Of a stretch of DNA of 64,000 bases, positions 10,701 through 22,429 are shown piece after piece; the stretch's first letter is position 1, and the number at the start of each line of letters is the position of its first letter. Origin of the DNA: Cadophora sp. MPI-SDFR-AT-0126 (taxonomy: Eukaryota; Ascomycota; Leotiomycetes; Helotiales; Ploettnerulaceae); the NCBI GenBank assembly GCA_020747065.1, contig JAGMVK010000008.1, forward strand, positions 2,046,001 through 2,110,000. Direction: 5' to 3'. The position numbers were made by a program, and so were the translations under genes. The notes below the pieces were generated by a model that did no database searches, was not told the DNA's origin, and was given only the letters and a program-made list of their open reading frames with translations.

Positions 10701-12241
10701 CAGACCAGACCATTCTTAGTAGTAGAATGCCAGAGAATTATTAATACAAAGCTTCTTAATTCAAAGCCAGGTCTCAGTTATGCAAGTGACGATCATGGGA
10801 TATTTTGCTTCGTTGTCAATTACCTTGTCGCTATCATATCCAACCCCAGCCATCATTTACTTTCTCCCACTCAGCTCCAAATGAAGCTTCTGCCGTGTAT
10901 ACAATGGACAAACACAAGGCCACATGGATTCTACAGGAACAAGCCAATCAGCGCCGCACATCATCATCCACGTAACGCTCCACAATAGACTGAACAACCT
11001 CTCCGAGATCTAGAAGTTCGTTTTTTCTCTACCTCTCAGGCAATGACAAATTCTTTTCCAGCCTAGAACTTGAATATATATATGAGTCCTCTACCTCAAC
11101 AATCAATCAACTTCAAAGCAGGACTCCATACCATTCTCTCTTCTATTCACCCACTCTAAAAATCCAGTCCAAACCATTCCTCGAAAAGCAAATCAGAGCA
11201 GTAAAAGAGTACCAATGCCCAAGACTTCTAAAGGACAACTAGTATAAAAACCACACCTCTCCTCGTTCTTAGTAGTGGTAACAGAAACACTAAAAACACC
11301 ACCAACAACACCATTGGGAATAGTAGTGTCTCGACAACGTTAATCACCCCCTTCCCAATTGCGAGGACAAATCCTAGCTTGCTGAAGGAAGTATGGCTTC
11401 TCAGTATTCATCCAGATTCCGAGAACTTTCTCAAATTCTCCAAATATCGTCGAAAGCCAAGACTATCGTCAACAACCCATCCACTATTATTCCTTTCTTT
11501 TCCCCTCCCCTTGCCCCAATCCTAACTCCCAGTAGCAAAACCATCCCCCACACTCCTAAACATCCCTCCCTCCCCCCCAAAAAAACCCCCCAGCCCCCAT
11601 CTCCAGATCTCCCGTTCCAAGAACCGCCTTCGAAGAACCAACGACCCCAACCCCATTGTCTGAACACATATCATGTCCTAGATCCCGAATCAGACTTCAT
11701 TCTCCGGCACGGAAGGGAGGAATATATACCTCTACAACTCCTGCCTAGTGTCCTTGAACTTCGTCTGCTCACTCGATGATGAGGCTAGTGAATATCGTAG
11801 GATACAGCTACACACTCACAATTTTAAGCCAGAATTCAAGAAGCGAGTTCTCTTTGTCAAAACAGATACTGTAATGCAGCACAAAGAAGCCCGCAGTGGA
11901 AAATCACGTAGAATACATTTCACAAGTCAATCATGCGAAATACTCCAAACAAGGTAAACTCATCATCATAATCCATTATCAATAATGCTTTTGCTCTATC
12001 CTGTCCATCAGTATGAAAGGCTCGGTCTTGTCTCGTCTCGTCTCATCCCGCCAACAACAACAATATCAAAGAGATGCATGTATAAACAAATGCATGGTAT
12101 CCAGCGTGTGTGTCCTCTGCAGATCTGTCTGTCTATACAATCGATGAGGAATCCCAGGGTCAAGGTCAAGCTAAAACTCAAAAGAATCATTGCCGGCTGA
12201 GGCGCGAAGAACGCGATGATAGTAGGTGAACTGTATGGCGA
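7758..12241. other. 4.5 kb region without a convincing protein-coding gene
   Basis: This long stretch lies between the OLA1 and SGT2 stop codons. The reading frames are short, overlapping and unlike known families. Landmarks are a purine tract with a G-quadruplex motif at 9473-9491, a T15 run at 10673-10687, and C/A-rich sequence at about 11460-11650 that encodes a Pro-rich frame (11393-11779) of doubtful reality. It could carry a long non-coding RNA or lineage-specific genes with very short exons, but nothing can be asserted. Confidence 0.4.
9473..9491 (+). other. G-quadruplex-type G-tract cluster
   Basis: Four G runs of 3, 5, 4 and 3 are separated by one or two adenines, which satisfies the usual G4 pattern on the plus strand. 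It follows an A11 tract. It lies far from any gene I can identify. Confidence 0.4.
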
Positions 12242-13411
12242 TCAAGCGCCTCGTCCAGCACCTGCTCCACGTCCAGCTCCACCTGCACCGCCCATCATGT
12301 TTCGTGCCCTGTGACTATTTAGCAATTGTACTTCACTCAAAGCATCATCCAAGGCTGGAAAGAAGCTTTCGTAAGAAAAACACTGCACTCACATTTCAGC
12401 AATCGAAGGATCCTGCATCAAACTCGCCAAATCCGGCATACCCCCACCCCCTCTCCCACCCTGCGCACCTCCAGCACCTCCCGCACCACCGGCACCAAAT
12501 TGGCTCGCCATATCACGTATTCTTGGATTACTCATAAGATTTTCCATCATATCCGGGTTGCTCATCAGATTCTGCGCCATGCTCGCAAACATCGGGTTGC
12601 TCATGATAGCGCTCAGATCCGGCATTCCACCCCCAGCGCCTCCAGCTCCACCTCCAAACATGCCAGCCAGTGCACTCAGGTCTGGCATACCGCCAGCACC
12701 AGCACCGCCTGGAGGACCGCGAGAAGCAACATCCTCGTCGTTGTCGCTGTCGTCTCCGGCCTCGAGCTCTGCCACACGCTTCTTGGCAGTCTCGAAACCC
12801 TTCTTCATGGCGTCACTTCCGCCATTGCCTTCGAACTCGATGCCCCTGCCGTATGCCTCCATGCTACCCTTCGCATCTCCGAGAGCGAATCTCGCCAGAC
12901 CCAGTCTACTCCATGCCTTGGTGTATTTGGGGTCTGCGGCCACGGCAGCCTCTGCGTCTGCGCGGGCGGACTCGTGGTCCTTGGATGCGGAGTGTGCGGC
13001 GGCACGGTTGGAGAGGAAGATGGGGTTGCCTGGGAGGATGGCTAGGGCTTTGCTGTAGAGGTCGATGGCTGTTGGATAGTCCTTCTTGGCCATCGCAGCA
13101 TTTCCTTGACTCTTCAGTGACTCTGCTTCCTTCTTTTGGGCCTCTGTTGGGGCGGCTGAAGTGGATGGTCCGGGAGCTGCTGCTGGTGCGGGGGATTTGG
13201 ACTTTAGCTTCTCGTAGACAGAATAGATCTGGAGGAGAGTCTGGGAATCCTTTGGAGTAGCATCTGTTGGGTCGACCTTGAACGATTCGGCAATACATGA
13301 TTGTGCGACTTCGACAGACTCGCGGTCTTCATCTGTAAGAGTGCCATCAGTGAGGGAGGTACTGAGGAAATCGATTATCGAAAGCGCAAGACGCTGTTTT
13401 GTGGTAGCCAT
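12242..13411 (-). CDS. SGT2: Small glutamine-rich TPR co-chaperone SGT2
   Basis: Exons 13411..12393 and 12308..12242 (84-nt intron, GTGAGT...CACAG) give 361 aa. The N-terminal dimerisation domain (RLALSIIDFLSTSLTDGTL) is followed by a linker and three tandem TPRs starting near residue 100 (AESLKSQGNAAMAKKDYPTA, LSNRAAAHSASKDHESA, AWSRLGLARFALGDAKGSM). The C-terminal half is Gly/Met-rich with repeated MPDLS and NLMSNP units, the client-binding region that holds transmembrane helices. Sgt2 hands tail-anchored proteins from the ribosome to the Get4/Get5/Get3 pathway and binds Hsp70/Hsp90 tails. The second exon encodes only the Gly/Arg-rich end (ARNMMGGAGGAGRG...). Confidence 0.93.
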
Positions 13412-14120
13412 TCTGGGATAGGCCTGGTTATGATTGGGGGACGTATCGATGGCGACGCTGTAGGTTCTAAACAAACAATCTTTGGCTGGCTGTAAGGAGT
13501 TGTGTTCGTTGGAGAGGAAGCTATTGTGATGATGGGGATACAAATGGAACTGGGAACGGGGCGAAATGGAATGTGCTCGACCGACGGCTGGTGGGGAGTG
13601 TGGGGTTCCTTCGTGAAGAGGCTTAGCGCAAGATCAAGCGACCAACCAACCATTCCCCTCCATCAAGAAGTGGTGTGTCCGCTCAGACAAATCAACCATT
13701 TATTACATCAATACGAAGGCTCATGTAGGTAAAAGTCGTGCTTTGATTTCTCGAGTAACGGAATGAATGCAATACAGACAATGTCCTCGCGAGAGGAATA
13801 CCCCGATAAGGATCTCAAATTCCCAATTTTGCCTGCCCTTGAACACATCTAACAATGCCAATGATTTTCCCTCCATAACCTTTTGCTAAAGTCTATAGAT
13901 ATTGCTCAATTGCATTATTTCTGCCTCCCGGCCTTTGTGCGCGATGACCTCCCAGAACAGATTAAGCGATTCCAAAAAGGATGTATAAGATTTTGGATGG
14001 TGAGAGTGAATCATGAATGATACATACAATGGCAGCGTCGGTAAGAGAATCCGTGAAAACTGCGCATTGAAAGTGATGACTCCAAAAGGACCGATGGGCC
14101 CAGGAAAGACGACAATCCAG
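13412..14120. other. intergenic between SGT2 start and HMT1-like stop
   Basis: This is 709 bp holding the SGT2 promoter and the 3' UTR of the transporter. No gene, repeat or clear control element was recognised beyond the expected promoter position just above 13411. Confidence 0.5.
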
Positions 14121-17100
14121 TCAAGGCATCGCAAAGGTTACTTTTGGAGCATTGCTTCGATGAGAAACACCAGCAGCGGGAGAAGGAAGAGGAGGCGGAG
14201 GTCCGGAGACATCGTCCAAAGATGTTCCCAAAGAAGCAACTGTCGATCCACTTCCGGTACCAGGCTTCTCAGCTTTGCGATTTTTCAATCTCCAATGGCG
14301 ATTGCGACGGTGTCGAGTACTGCGAGTCTCCTGCTGGGCAGGTGGATCACTTGGGGCAGAGACTCGACGGCGCTGCTGGCCAATGTTAGTAGATCAAGCA
14401 GGATTCGTGGTGAAGTGACATACCGCTGCTGCGTTTTGCAACAATGGTTGTCCTTCACCTGAACTGGCAGCAGCCATGTCCGAATCCTGCTGACCATCAA
14501 GGGAGTCATTCGGTCGATTTGCTGGCTCACTCTTGGCTAGGTGTCGACGATTAGAAGAGCGAGCTTGCTTTGCTTTGGACTTGTCAATTCCACGCATTTC
14601 GCCTTCAGCGATATCAGTCGGAATACCTGCAGAATGGGATTCGTCCGCAGTAGAAACGTTCCCGTCTACGATCGTCAGTGAAGCCCAGGAACGCGATTGA
14701 TAGCAGAACCTACCCATTCCATGTCTATCAGCAGCCTTGGCAGCCGTCTTTCCAGCTTTCTTTGTCAAGCTTGCGATCTTTCGTTCTTCCTTCTCAAGCT
14801 TTTTCTGTGCTTTGGCAGCTTCCTTCGCCTCAGCCTTGGAAAGGGGAGCTGGTGGCTGCGACTGTGGTGTGGCTTGAGTGGGAATGAATTCGGGTGCATC
14901 TGGCTTCAACTTCGAACCCTTCGAACTGTTAGATGGTACTGATCTGAAGATGTGACAGGAAGCGAACAGTCAAGAGCAGAAAGATCACGGCGCTACATTT
15001 ACCCATAGCAAAATACGACGGACTTCCGCAGGCAAAGTCGAGTGAAAACCAACGGTAGAGGACAATTGAATGCAAATTGTAATTGTAGCAGACTTGCTAT
15101 GCAGAGCATGGGCCATAAGAGAAGCGCTCGAGACAGTGAAGATCTTTGATCAATTACTTACCTCATGTTTGTGTTCTCTTTTCTCAATCTGCTTCTCGAT
15201 CTTCGTCTCGGGTTGAGGCCTGTGTCCGTCCCCCAATTCTTTTACCTCATCCTTTCTCGGTTCCTCGTGACGAGTTGCTTTCATGGCTTTTGCAAGTTCG
15301 ACCCTCTGCCTGGTTGGTGTGAGATCGTTGATGATGCTCGCGTCACGTTTCTGAGGGCTTCGAGATCTTGAACGGCTCTTGGCGGACTTCACGAAGATTT
15401 GCTTCGACCATAAGTCGTGATATTTGCCATTCTTATGGATCAGTTCATCATGAGATCCTTGTTCGACGATCTTGCCGTTCATAACGACCACGATGTGATC
15501 GGCCTTCATGATTGTCGATAATCGATGGCTGTTGAAAGTCAGAAAATATGTTTTCACCGTCCAGGAGCTCACTCACGCAACAACGAATGTAGTCCGGCCC
15601 TGACAGAGAGTTTTGAAGCCTTCTTGAATCAATTGCTCAGTTTCCGTATCGACAGCACTGGTTGCTTCGTCAAGCAAAATGATTTCCGGACGCTTGAGGA
15701 TGGCTCGAGCAATAGCAACACGTTGCTTTTCACCTCCGGACAATTTCACACCACGATCACCTACTTTGGAGTTGTAGCCTGATATGGTCAGTAGGCAATT
15801 GAAGATGGAGTGTTAATTGCCTTACCATCAGGAAATGATACAATTTTGTCGTGAATTGCAGCCGCCCTACAGGCTTCATGAACTTCTTTATCAGAGGCGG
15901 ACAATCTTGCGTATCGAATGTTATTCATGATGGTGTCATTGAAGAGCATTGGTTCCTGAGGTACAACGCCAATTTTCTCTCGTAGGCTGCAAAAGATCAG
16001 CAAGAAGATGATATTTGTACGAGCGAACTTGCCTGTCCAGTGTGACGTGGCGAATATCTTGGTCATCGATGGAGATGGATCCAGATGTGACTTCGTAGAA
16101 TCGGTCGATGAGCTTGAGAATTGTGGATTTTCCGCCACCAGTCTCGCCAACCAGAGCAACTGTCTTTCCAGATGGAACAATGAAACTGACATCAGTCAAA
16201 GTAGGCTTGCGCTCATCGTAAGCGAAAGAAACATTCTCAAATTTTACAAGTCCGTCTCCAAGTTTTAATGGCTTTGCATCTGGTGCGTCCACGATTGTTG
16301 GCTTGGTTTGAAAGAGCTCTAGCAACCGCTCGGCGTCCATTAGGCTGTGAGAAATCTGCCTGTACATGGTACTGAAGAAGGTTAGAGGACCTGAGAGACT
16401 TAGTATAAAGCGGAATATGACGATGACAAGGACACTCACTTTGCAATTGGCCCCAATAAACCAACAAGGTTGTAAACTTTCCAACGGACTGACCCTCATA
16501 GGCGACCTGATAAACACCAAGCCAGAGCGCTCCTAGGAGCCCGAGGGTAAGTATCAAAGCTTGCGTAGCACCGATGGCTTGTGAAGACATTTCGTAGTTT
16601 CCCTTCGATTGCATGTGCTCTTTCACGGCTTTTCACCGTTAGCAGGAGACGAGACCTAGGGTTGGGGTTCGCTTACCACCAGAATATCTATGGCGTTCAT
16701 ACGGGATCATGTTGAACAGCTATGGATGATGTCAGTACAGGCAATGAAAGAGTGGGAATCGTCGAGATACTTACACTCGCAGTACTCCAGCCATCTAGTG
16801 ATTGTTGACCCATTGTCCATTCGCGTCTATAGATCGTAATGTACTCGCGGCGAAGTTCAGCTCTCCGAGAATACAATTTTGTGGTGATGTAGAGGTAAGA
16901 CACAACAGTTGACACCATCATGAGTCCCATATATGCACCGAACAATGACCAGAGGTAAGCAAAGGCGACGGTGAGATCAATGAACATTGGTACGACCTGG
17001 AAGCACACAATATCAAGCAGCTCCGTGACTGATCTGCCTCCATGAACAGCTTGGGTCAAGTCTGAGCTGTTTTTGTTGTCGTGAAAATCAGAAGAGAGAC

Positions 17101-18542
17101 TCATCAAGTGTGCATGTGATGCAGTACTCAAAGCATCGTACGAATACTGTTCGAGGGGCATCCAAAGCCATTTCTTGAGCCAACCAATTCCCGCACCACC
17201 ACTAATAAATCGGAGCGCTGCATAGATGGCGATTGGAAGCCATATGCTCGATGCTTTGTCTGCATTCGTCAGCAGCGACATTGTTGAAACGCGATACATT
17301 TACTAACCTCCGTTGTGATAATTGGTCAACCTGTCAATCATGACACCCATTTGATTGGGAACCAGCACGTTCAGAGCATTGGTTGCCAAAAGACAAAATC
17401 CAACAAGAACCGCTCTGAATTGAAGAATCCTGTTATGATAAGGCCAAACGTAAGGAAAGAACATCTATGGGGTATCAGCGATACGCAATTCATTGGAATC
17501 TATGCAGACGAACCATGAAACCCTTCGCATATGTGAACCAGTTGCCATCTTGATCCAAGCGCTTATCGATCTTTGCTTGCGCCTTTCGTTGACGAGCAAT
17601 AAACGAGTCTTCCGAAGTATCACTGGCATTGTCGGCAGTGTCAGAATCCTGCGAATTCTCCGTATTTGTGCCGTAGCCATTTCCATTCAAGGTGGAAGCT
17701 TCGCTTGATGGCTTCTTGCCCAGGTTCTTCTTCAGAAGGGATTGACGCTCGACGTCACTGTCTTCGTAGAGCTTGTCATCGTTACGTAGACCGAAATACA
17801 GCGACGGCAGGATCATGAAGATGCCGATTCTCAATATTTGGATAACCAGAACCATAAAGTCGAAAGGCTTCTTCGGAGGTTCAAAGACATTCGGAACAAC
17901 AAGTAGAAACAGTTCCACGACAAGGCCGATGAACCATGTTCCATAGTATGGATACCACACCGGAAACTTGCTGTCAGTCAAGGCAAGACATTGAACACCG
18001 AAGGCAATGGCCGAAGCAATGAGGTAAATCTGTTGGAGGGTCAGTATGGGATGCTAGTAAGCATGGAGAGTGGTCAAATGACCGCCTCTGAGCACGTACC
18101 ACAAGATCTTGTGATGGAAAGATACCAGTGAAGAAAACTTGAAGAACGATCGTGAAAGTCTCCAGCAACTGTGTGCAAGTGTTAGCGTTGTGCTTGACAG
18201 AGAGGCAGGTTGGACTTTGAAGTGACGGACATAGGTCAAAGCGACTCCGAATATCAACCCAAGCATAACATCGCGACGGACAGGCTGATCCTGGACCCGG
18301 AGTCTTCGTGTTTGTAGAGTACAGACAGTGACGGTGAGAGCGACGAGGAAGTACGACGAGACCAAGGCAGGGTATCCGTAGTGAATAGCTCGGATGGTGG
18401 GCCACAGCTGTGAAGATGTCAGCAACACGGTACCGAGGAGTAGGTAGATAGATATCTTTCAGATGGGAAGTGTTCATACCTGACCGGGAGGTACTGGAAC
18501 CATTGTTGTGATCATGCCAGAGATCCCCAGATGCAATCCCAT
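14121..18542 (-). CDS. hmt1: HMT1-type vacuolar half-size ABC transporter (ABCB6/ATM class) with long disordered tail
   Basis: About 15 exons, roughly 1,160 aa. Confident exons: 18542..18480, 18407..18231, 18168..18100, 18029..17514, 17464..17308, 17259..16775, 16719..16677, 16628..16440, 16390..16033, 15986..15826, 15778..15577, 15528..15162, then tail exons about 14918..14714, 14665..14424, 14375..14121. Order of domains: an N-terminal extension of several membrane helices (HMT1-type TMD0), a six-helix ABC membrane domain (from YVWPYHNR), and a nucleotide-binding domain with Walker [10 protein letters not shown], signature LSGGEKQR, Walker [12 protein letters not shown] and H-loop AHRLST. 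HMT1 proteins move thiol-peptide or heavy-metal conjugates into the vacuole. One intron (16032..15987) is GC-AG. The start may instead be 18515 or 18503. The tail (basic, Arg/Ser-rich, then KPDAPEFIP) joins through an unusually long intron whose acceptor is uncertain. Confidence 0.88.
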
Positions 18543-21500
18543 CAACAGTTATGCCTGGCTAGGCGAAGCTGTACCAATAACGACAGTTAGCGTATTTATC
18601 GGGACCCAGACAAAGTTGAAATCAGGACGATGGTGGTGCCAAGTATGAAATGAGAATAAAGTTCAGGAATTGAGGATCAAGTAAAAGTTTTCTCGGCGAG
18701 GCTACTGCCAGTACTTGGATTGGAAGGAACGACTAAGCGACAAGGGGGAAGGTGGAAGGTGGAAGGTGGCCGAGACAAGACGATGCCAGACCGACCAGCT
18801 GTAGGCAGAGAAGGAAAGGCTGACACCGTAAGTAAGTAAGAAAGTAGGCAAGCAAGCAGGCATGGAAGAGACAAAGAAAGAAAAGAAGGAAGGAACGCAG
18901 ACAGAACAATGCAATGCAATGGGAAGCGAAGCAAAATGAGTGACGCAAAGTCAAGCGAACGGAGAGAAAAAAAAAACTCAGCCAGGTAAGAACGATGTGA
19001 TGTTATGAGTAATTTCGGAGGCAAAGAGTAGAGTAGAGTACACTTGTGAACCTTGACTCATAGTCAACTTTTCTTTCTTTCTCTGTACTGCCTCCCCTAT
19101 CCAAACAAACATCCCTTCGGCTCAACAACCCTCACTACTCAGCCTTGTCACCCACCAAAACAAACAACCCGTTGTGGATGACAGACTCCCAAAAACGGTG
19201 ACTGAAAGCAGAACCCTAAGAAAATAAAGCCATTTTTACCCGCTCCGAGTAGAAGGCGATGGGGAAAAGGCGAAGTAAAGGTGAGAGTAAGCCTTGTCTG
19301 TACGTACGTACCTAGAATATTGGGACAATCCTGACTGGACAACAATAAGACGCGGTGTCGGTTATGGATGGTTGACAGTTTGTGTGGGGTCCGTTTCCGC
19401 GGTTCCTCCAATACATAGCCAGCACAGTGTCCCAGCAAAGCACAGCCTTCCGACAAGGCACACGTCTGACTCTGAGATGGAGAAAAGTTTGTCTGCCTTC
19501 TCTCGCAACGTCCAGGTGAGGAGTGTCTACCTTGTAATGCTTGGAATTGTGCTCAAAAATCTCAGCTCAACTAACTGGTCGCTCGCTCGCTCCAAGAAAT
19601 GTCCCGCTTCCTGTCAGCTGCTGCTCTTCGTTTCCGTAAACTAGATCAGTTCCTCTTATGATGTGTTGCACAATCACGATCAATTGTGGTTTTTTGGTGG
19701 AACGAAACGGCAGTAGCTTCTGCTCAGCTCAGCATCACGATGTGGTGTGGTGGTGATCGTGGGGGGCAACCCTCGACCTTTGTGTACTTTTCAACTCGCC
19801 CCATCTGTGAGCAATGGCCACAACGGTTCCAGACTATGAACAAGAACGAGAACGAGAACGAAGCCATGGCCGAATCAATTGTGGTCCCTGCAACTGTGCT
19901 AGTTGATGGCGGTACTTACTTCACATCGACGACTGGCGGCATGATCGTGGAGAAGTGTAGCGGCAGGCAAGGAAGCTGGGGCCAATATCAAAAGTAATAT
20001 GGAAAATATGGAGATGCCAATGCTTTTTGGCGGCTGGCGCTCGACCTTTCTATCACGGCGCTTGTTCAAGAAGGCAACAGTGTCATGGCGGTCAGTCCGG
20101 GGAACAGGGAGATGCTAGTGAGAGTCAGCAGCCACGGCCTACAGAGTCACAAAAGCGAGCCAGGGCATACATACCCATGGGACCGTGAATGCAAGGGCTG
20201 GTGGTTTGAAGAGACATCTCTGCATATGTAAGCCGAAGAACGCCAGCGGGTCTTTCTGACAGGATCAGGCAGGACGTGGTACGACTCAAGCTGCGAAAAG
20301 ACTGGTAGAAGTATGACGCCGGTCTGGTGTTGGGCTCACGATCCGATGAGGAGAGAGGTTGATATGAAACAGTAATTGAGTCGTGATGAGCCAGTCAGGT
20401 AAGGTTAAGGGACGAGCGAACGAATAACCACCCACGCAGTCCAGGGCGTTGCCGTCCAGGGTACAGTATTCGCTTCGCGCTTGGGCGTTGCGGCGAACCA
20501 GCAAACCTAGCCTAGAGTAGCTCCTGGATCCCGCCATCTCAACCCTTGCTGGTGTTTCTTACATCTTGCACACTTTTTCCCCTCTCTTCCGGAGGTACTT
20601 TCCCCCAACTTCTCGTCCCATACTCGGTACTCAACTTCCTTTCTATTTCCCCTCATATGTTGTCACAATCGTCCATCCGTTGTGCTCGGATCAGCCGTTC
20701 TTCACCATTGAGAGCAGCCACCAAGTCTCGTTACGGGCTTTCTATGCGTCCTGACGTAACACAGCTGTGTTCCTGCAGATTTTGTTTCTTCCCGAGCTGG
20801 AATGTACCCTTGAGAATGTGCTGTGGACAGTGGATGGGGCAGAAGAGGCTTTGGAAATCTGGCTTTGGAAGCAGCAAGAGATCGATCGACTTCTCCGACA
20901 TATCTGAATGTGAGAGATATTCCCGTTTCGACCCATGATTCTGCTTTCCAATAACAGGGAGGACGTCCCGCACTGGTGTTGACATGACAACTCCACTCTA
21001 TGGTGCATCCACGCGCACAGAATGTCGGTATCAAAGGTCATCTGCGGTGCTTTGCTATTCTGGGATAGTGCACAGATACGATGGCCTGTAATAACCTGCC
21101 CAATGCTGCAATACACACCAATATCAGATGCTGGATCTATAATGAGGTGGGCAGGTATTACCCTCGAGACGCACCGACAAAGTCAAGACCCCCTCCCTGT
21201 GTCGCAAATCACTATGAATCCCTTATTTTTTGGTCGGAAACTTTTTTGACGACCGTCAGCTGGCATCAATGGATAGGTTTCAGAAGGATATACTCACCGT
21301 TGTAGCCAACCAGGGGAAGACTGATATCCGTACCGGACACCGAATTTTTGCTGTCGCTGTCGTTCGACTGCACTTCTCTTTGTAACCAGCCGAACCACGT
21401 TGCACAATTTGACCCGTCAGCACGGTATTTGGCCGTGAATGGCTCCCTGAGCTGGGCCGAGATATCTACAACTACCCTCACTGGATGAGGCTCGAGTGTG

Positions 21501-22429
21501 GCCTCCAATTGGAAAAAAGCCTGTTTCCAACCAACTGCCACCCAACGAATGGCGCACTTCTGCATGATCTGAACAGGCATGGCATGGCATACTGGTTTTT
21601 TGTTTTTTGACCTTGCATGCTTCTCGCAGTCTTGTCTCTCTTTCCGACATACGTGTCACCATCTTGAAGGACAGAACAAGGCGTCTGACTCGATACGGGC
21701 TTCTTACCGACTTTTGGGTTGACTGTAGGGTGTTTTTGGAATGGAAAAGCCCACTAGAGCCCATGTTAGATGCTTGAAGCGTCCGCTCATATGTGCCCAT
21801 TTATGTACTGCGGCTGTCAGTATTGTACTTGTTCCCTTACAATAATCGAGATCGGTGACCCCCACACCATCCCATTCGGCGCTTGTTTCTCCAACGACAA
21901 GTCCACCGATCCGAGGGGCTCCTGCATAGCTGCGTCAATCCAGGTCACAAGCACAGCAAGAATTTCGGTCTAGCTGTGCTAGACAATATCATAAGCGTCA
22001 TATCACTACTGTTGAGGACTGGGATTTTGACAAGCTGAATTTGATTGGTTCTGTATCAGCAATCGCTGGCGCCTTTCAAGACCTATTGCTACCCGAAAAC
22101 CCGTCAGTCGTAAAGGAAGGCACCTTTTAAGATGCGGTAAACAGAAACGGCGAGTGAAAACCCTCCGCTATGCATCAAGATGGATATCTCAGTCATCAAT
22201 CATCATATCGCTATCCTGCATCAAGATTGAGAAGCAGCCAAGTTGGTTCGGCCGCGAGACCAAGTCAGGCAGCATCTGAACAACGAGGCCAGCCTCTCGC
22301 AGGAAATTCTTCAACGCATATGCACGACCGCCAGAGAACACATGAAATGCCGCCAGAAAAGGAAAATGAAATGAAAGAACAGCTGTTTAATGCATCCAGA
22401 CCATCATTATCTTCCATTTCGATGACCAT
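18543..22429. other. 3.9 kb region without a convincing gene
   Basis: The first part should contain the hmt1 promoter and 5' UTR. Visible features are a GGAAGGT repeat at about 18740-18770, a GTAA/AAGAAAG simple repeat at about 18830-18900, and GAACGA repeats at 19840-19860. Reading frames up to 130 codons exist on both strands but are not supported by composition or family resemblance. One short frame at 20657 begins like a mitochondrial presequence, but no matching downstream exon was found. Confidence 0.4.

Noticed and set aside
11393..11779. Pro-rich 128-codon frame in the OLA1-SGT2 gap
   Set aside because: Low-complexity C/A-rich sequence easily gives open frames; no splice context or conserved domain, so not called as a gene.
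12326..13260. Long plus-strand frames opposite SGT2
   Set aside because: They are antisense shadows of the Gly/Ala/Met-rich SGT2 coding sequence and lack domain resemblance.
22145..22165. Thirteen bases (aacggcgagtgaa) identical to a stretch of fungal LSU rRNA
   Set aside because: The flanks do not match rRNA, and a 13-base match somewhere in 64 kb is expected by chance.
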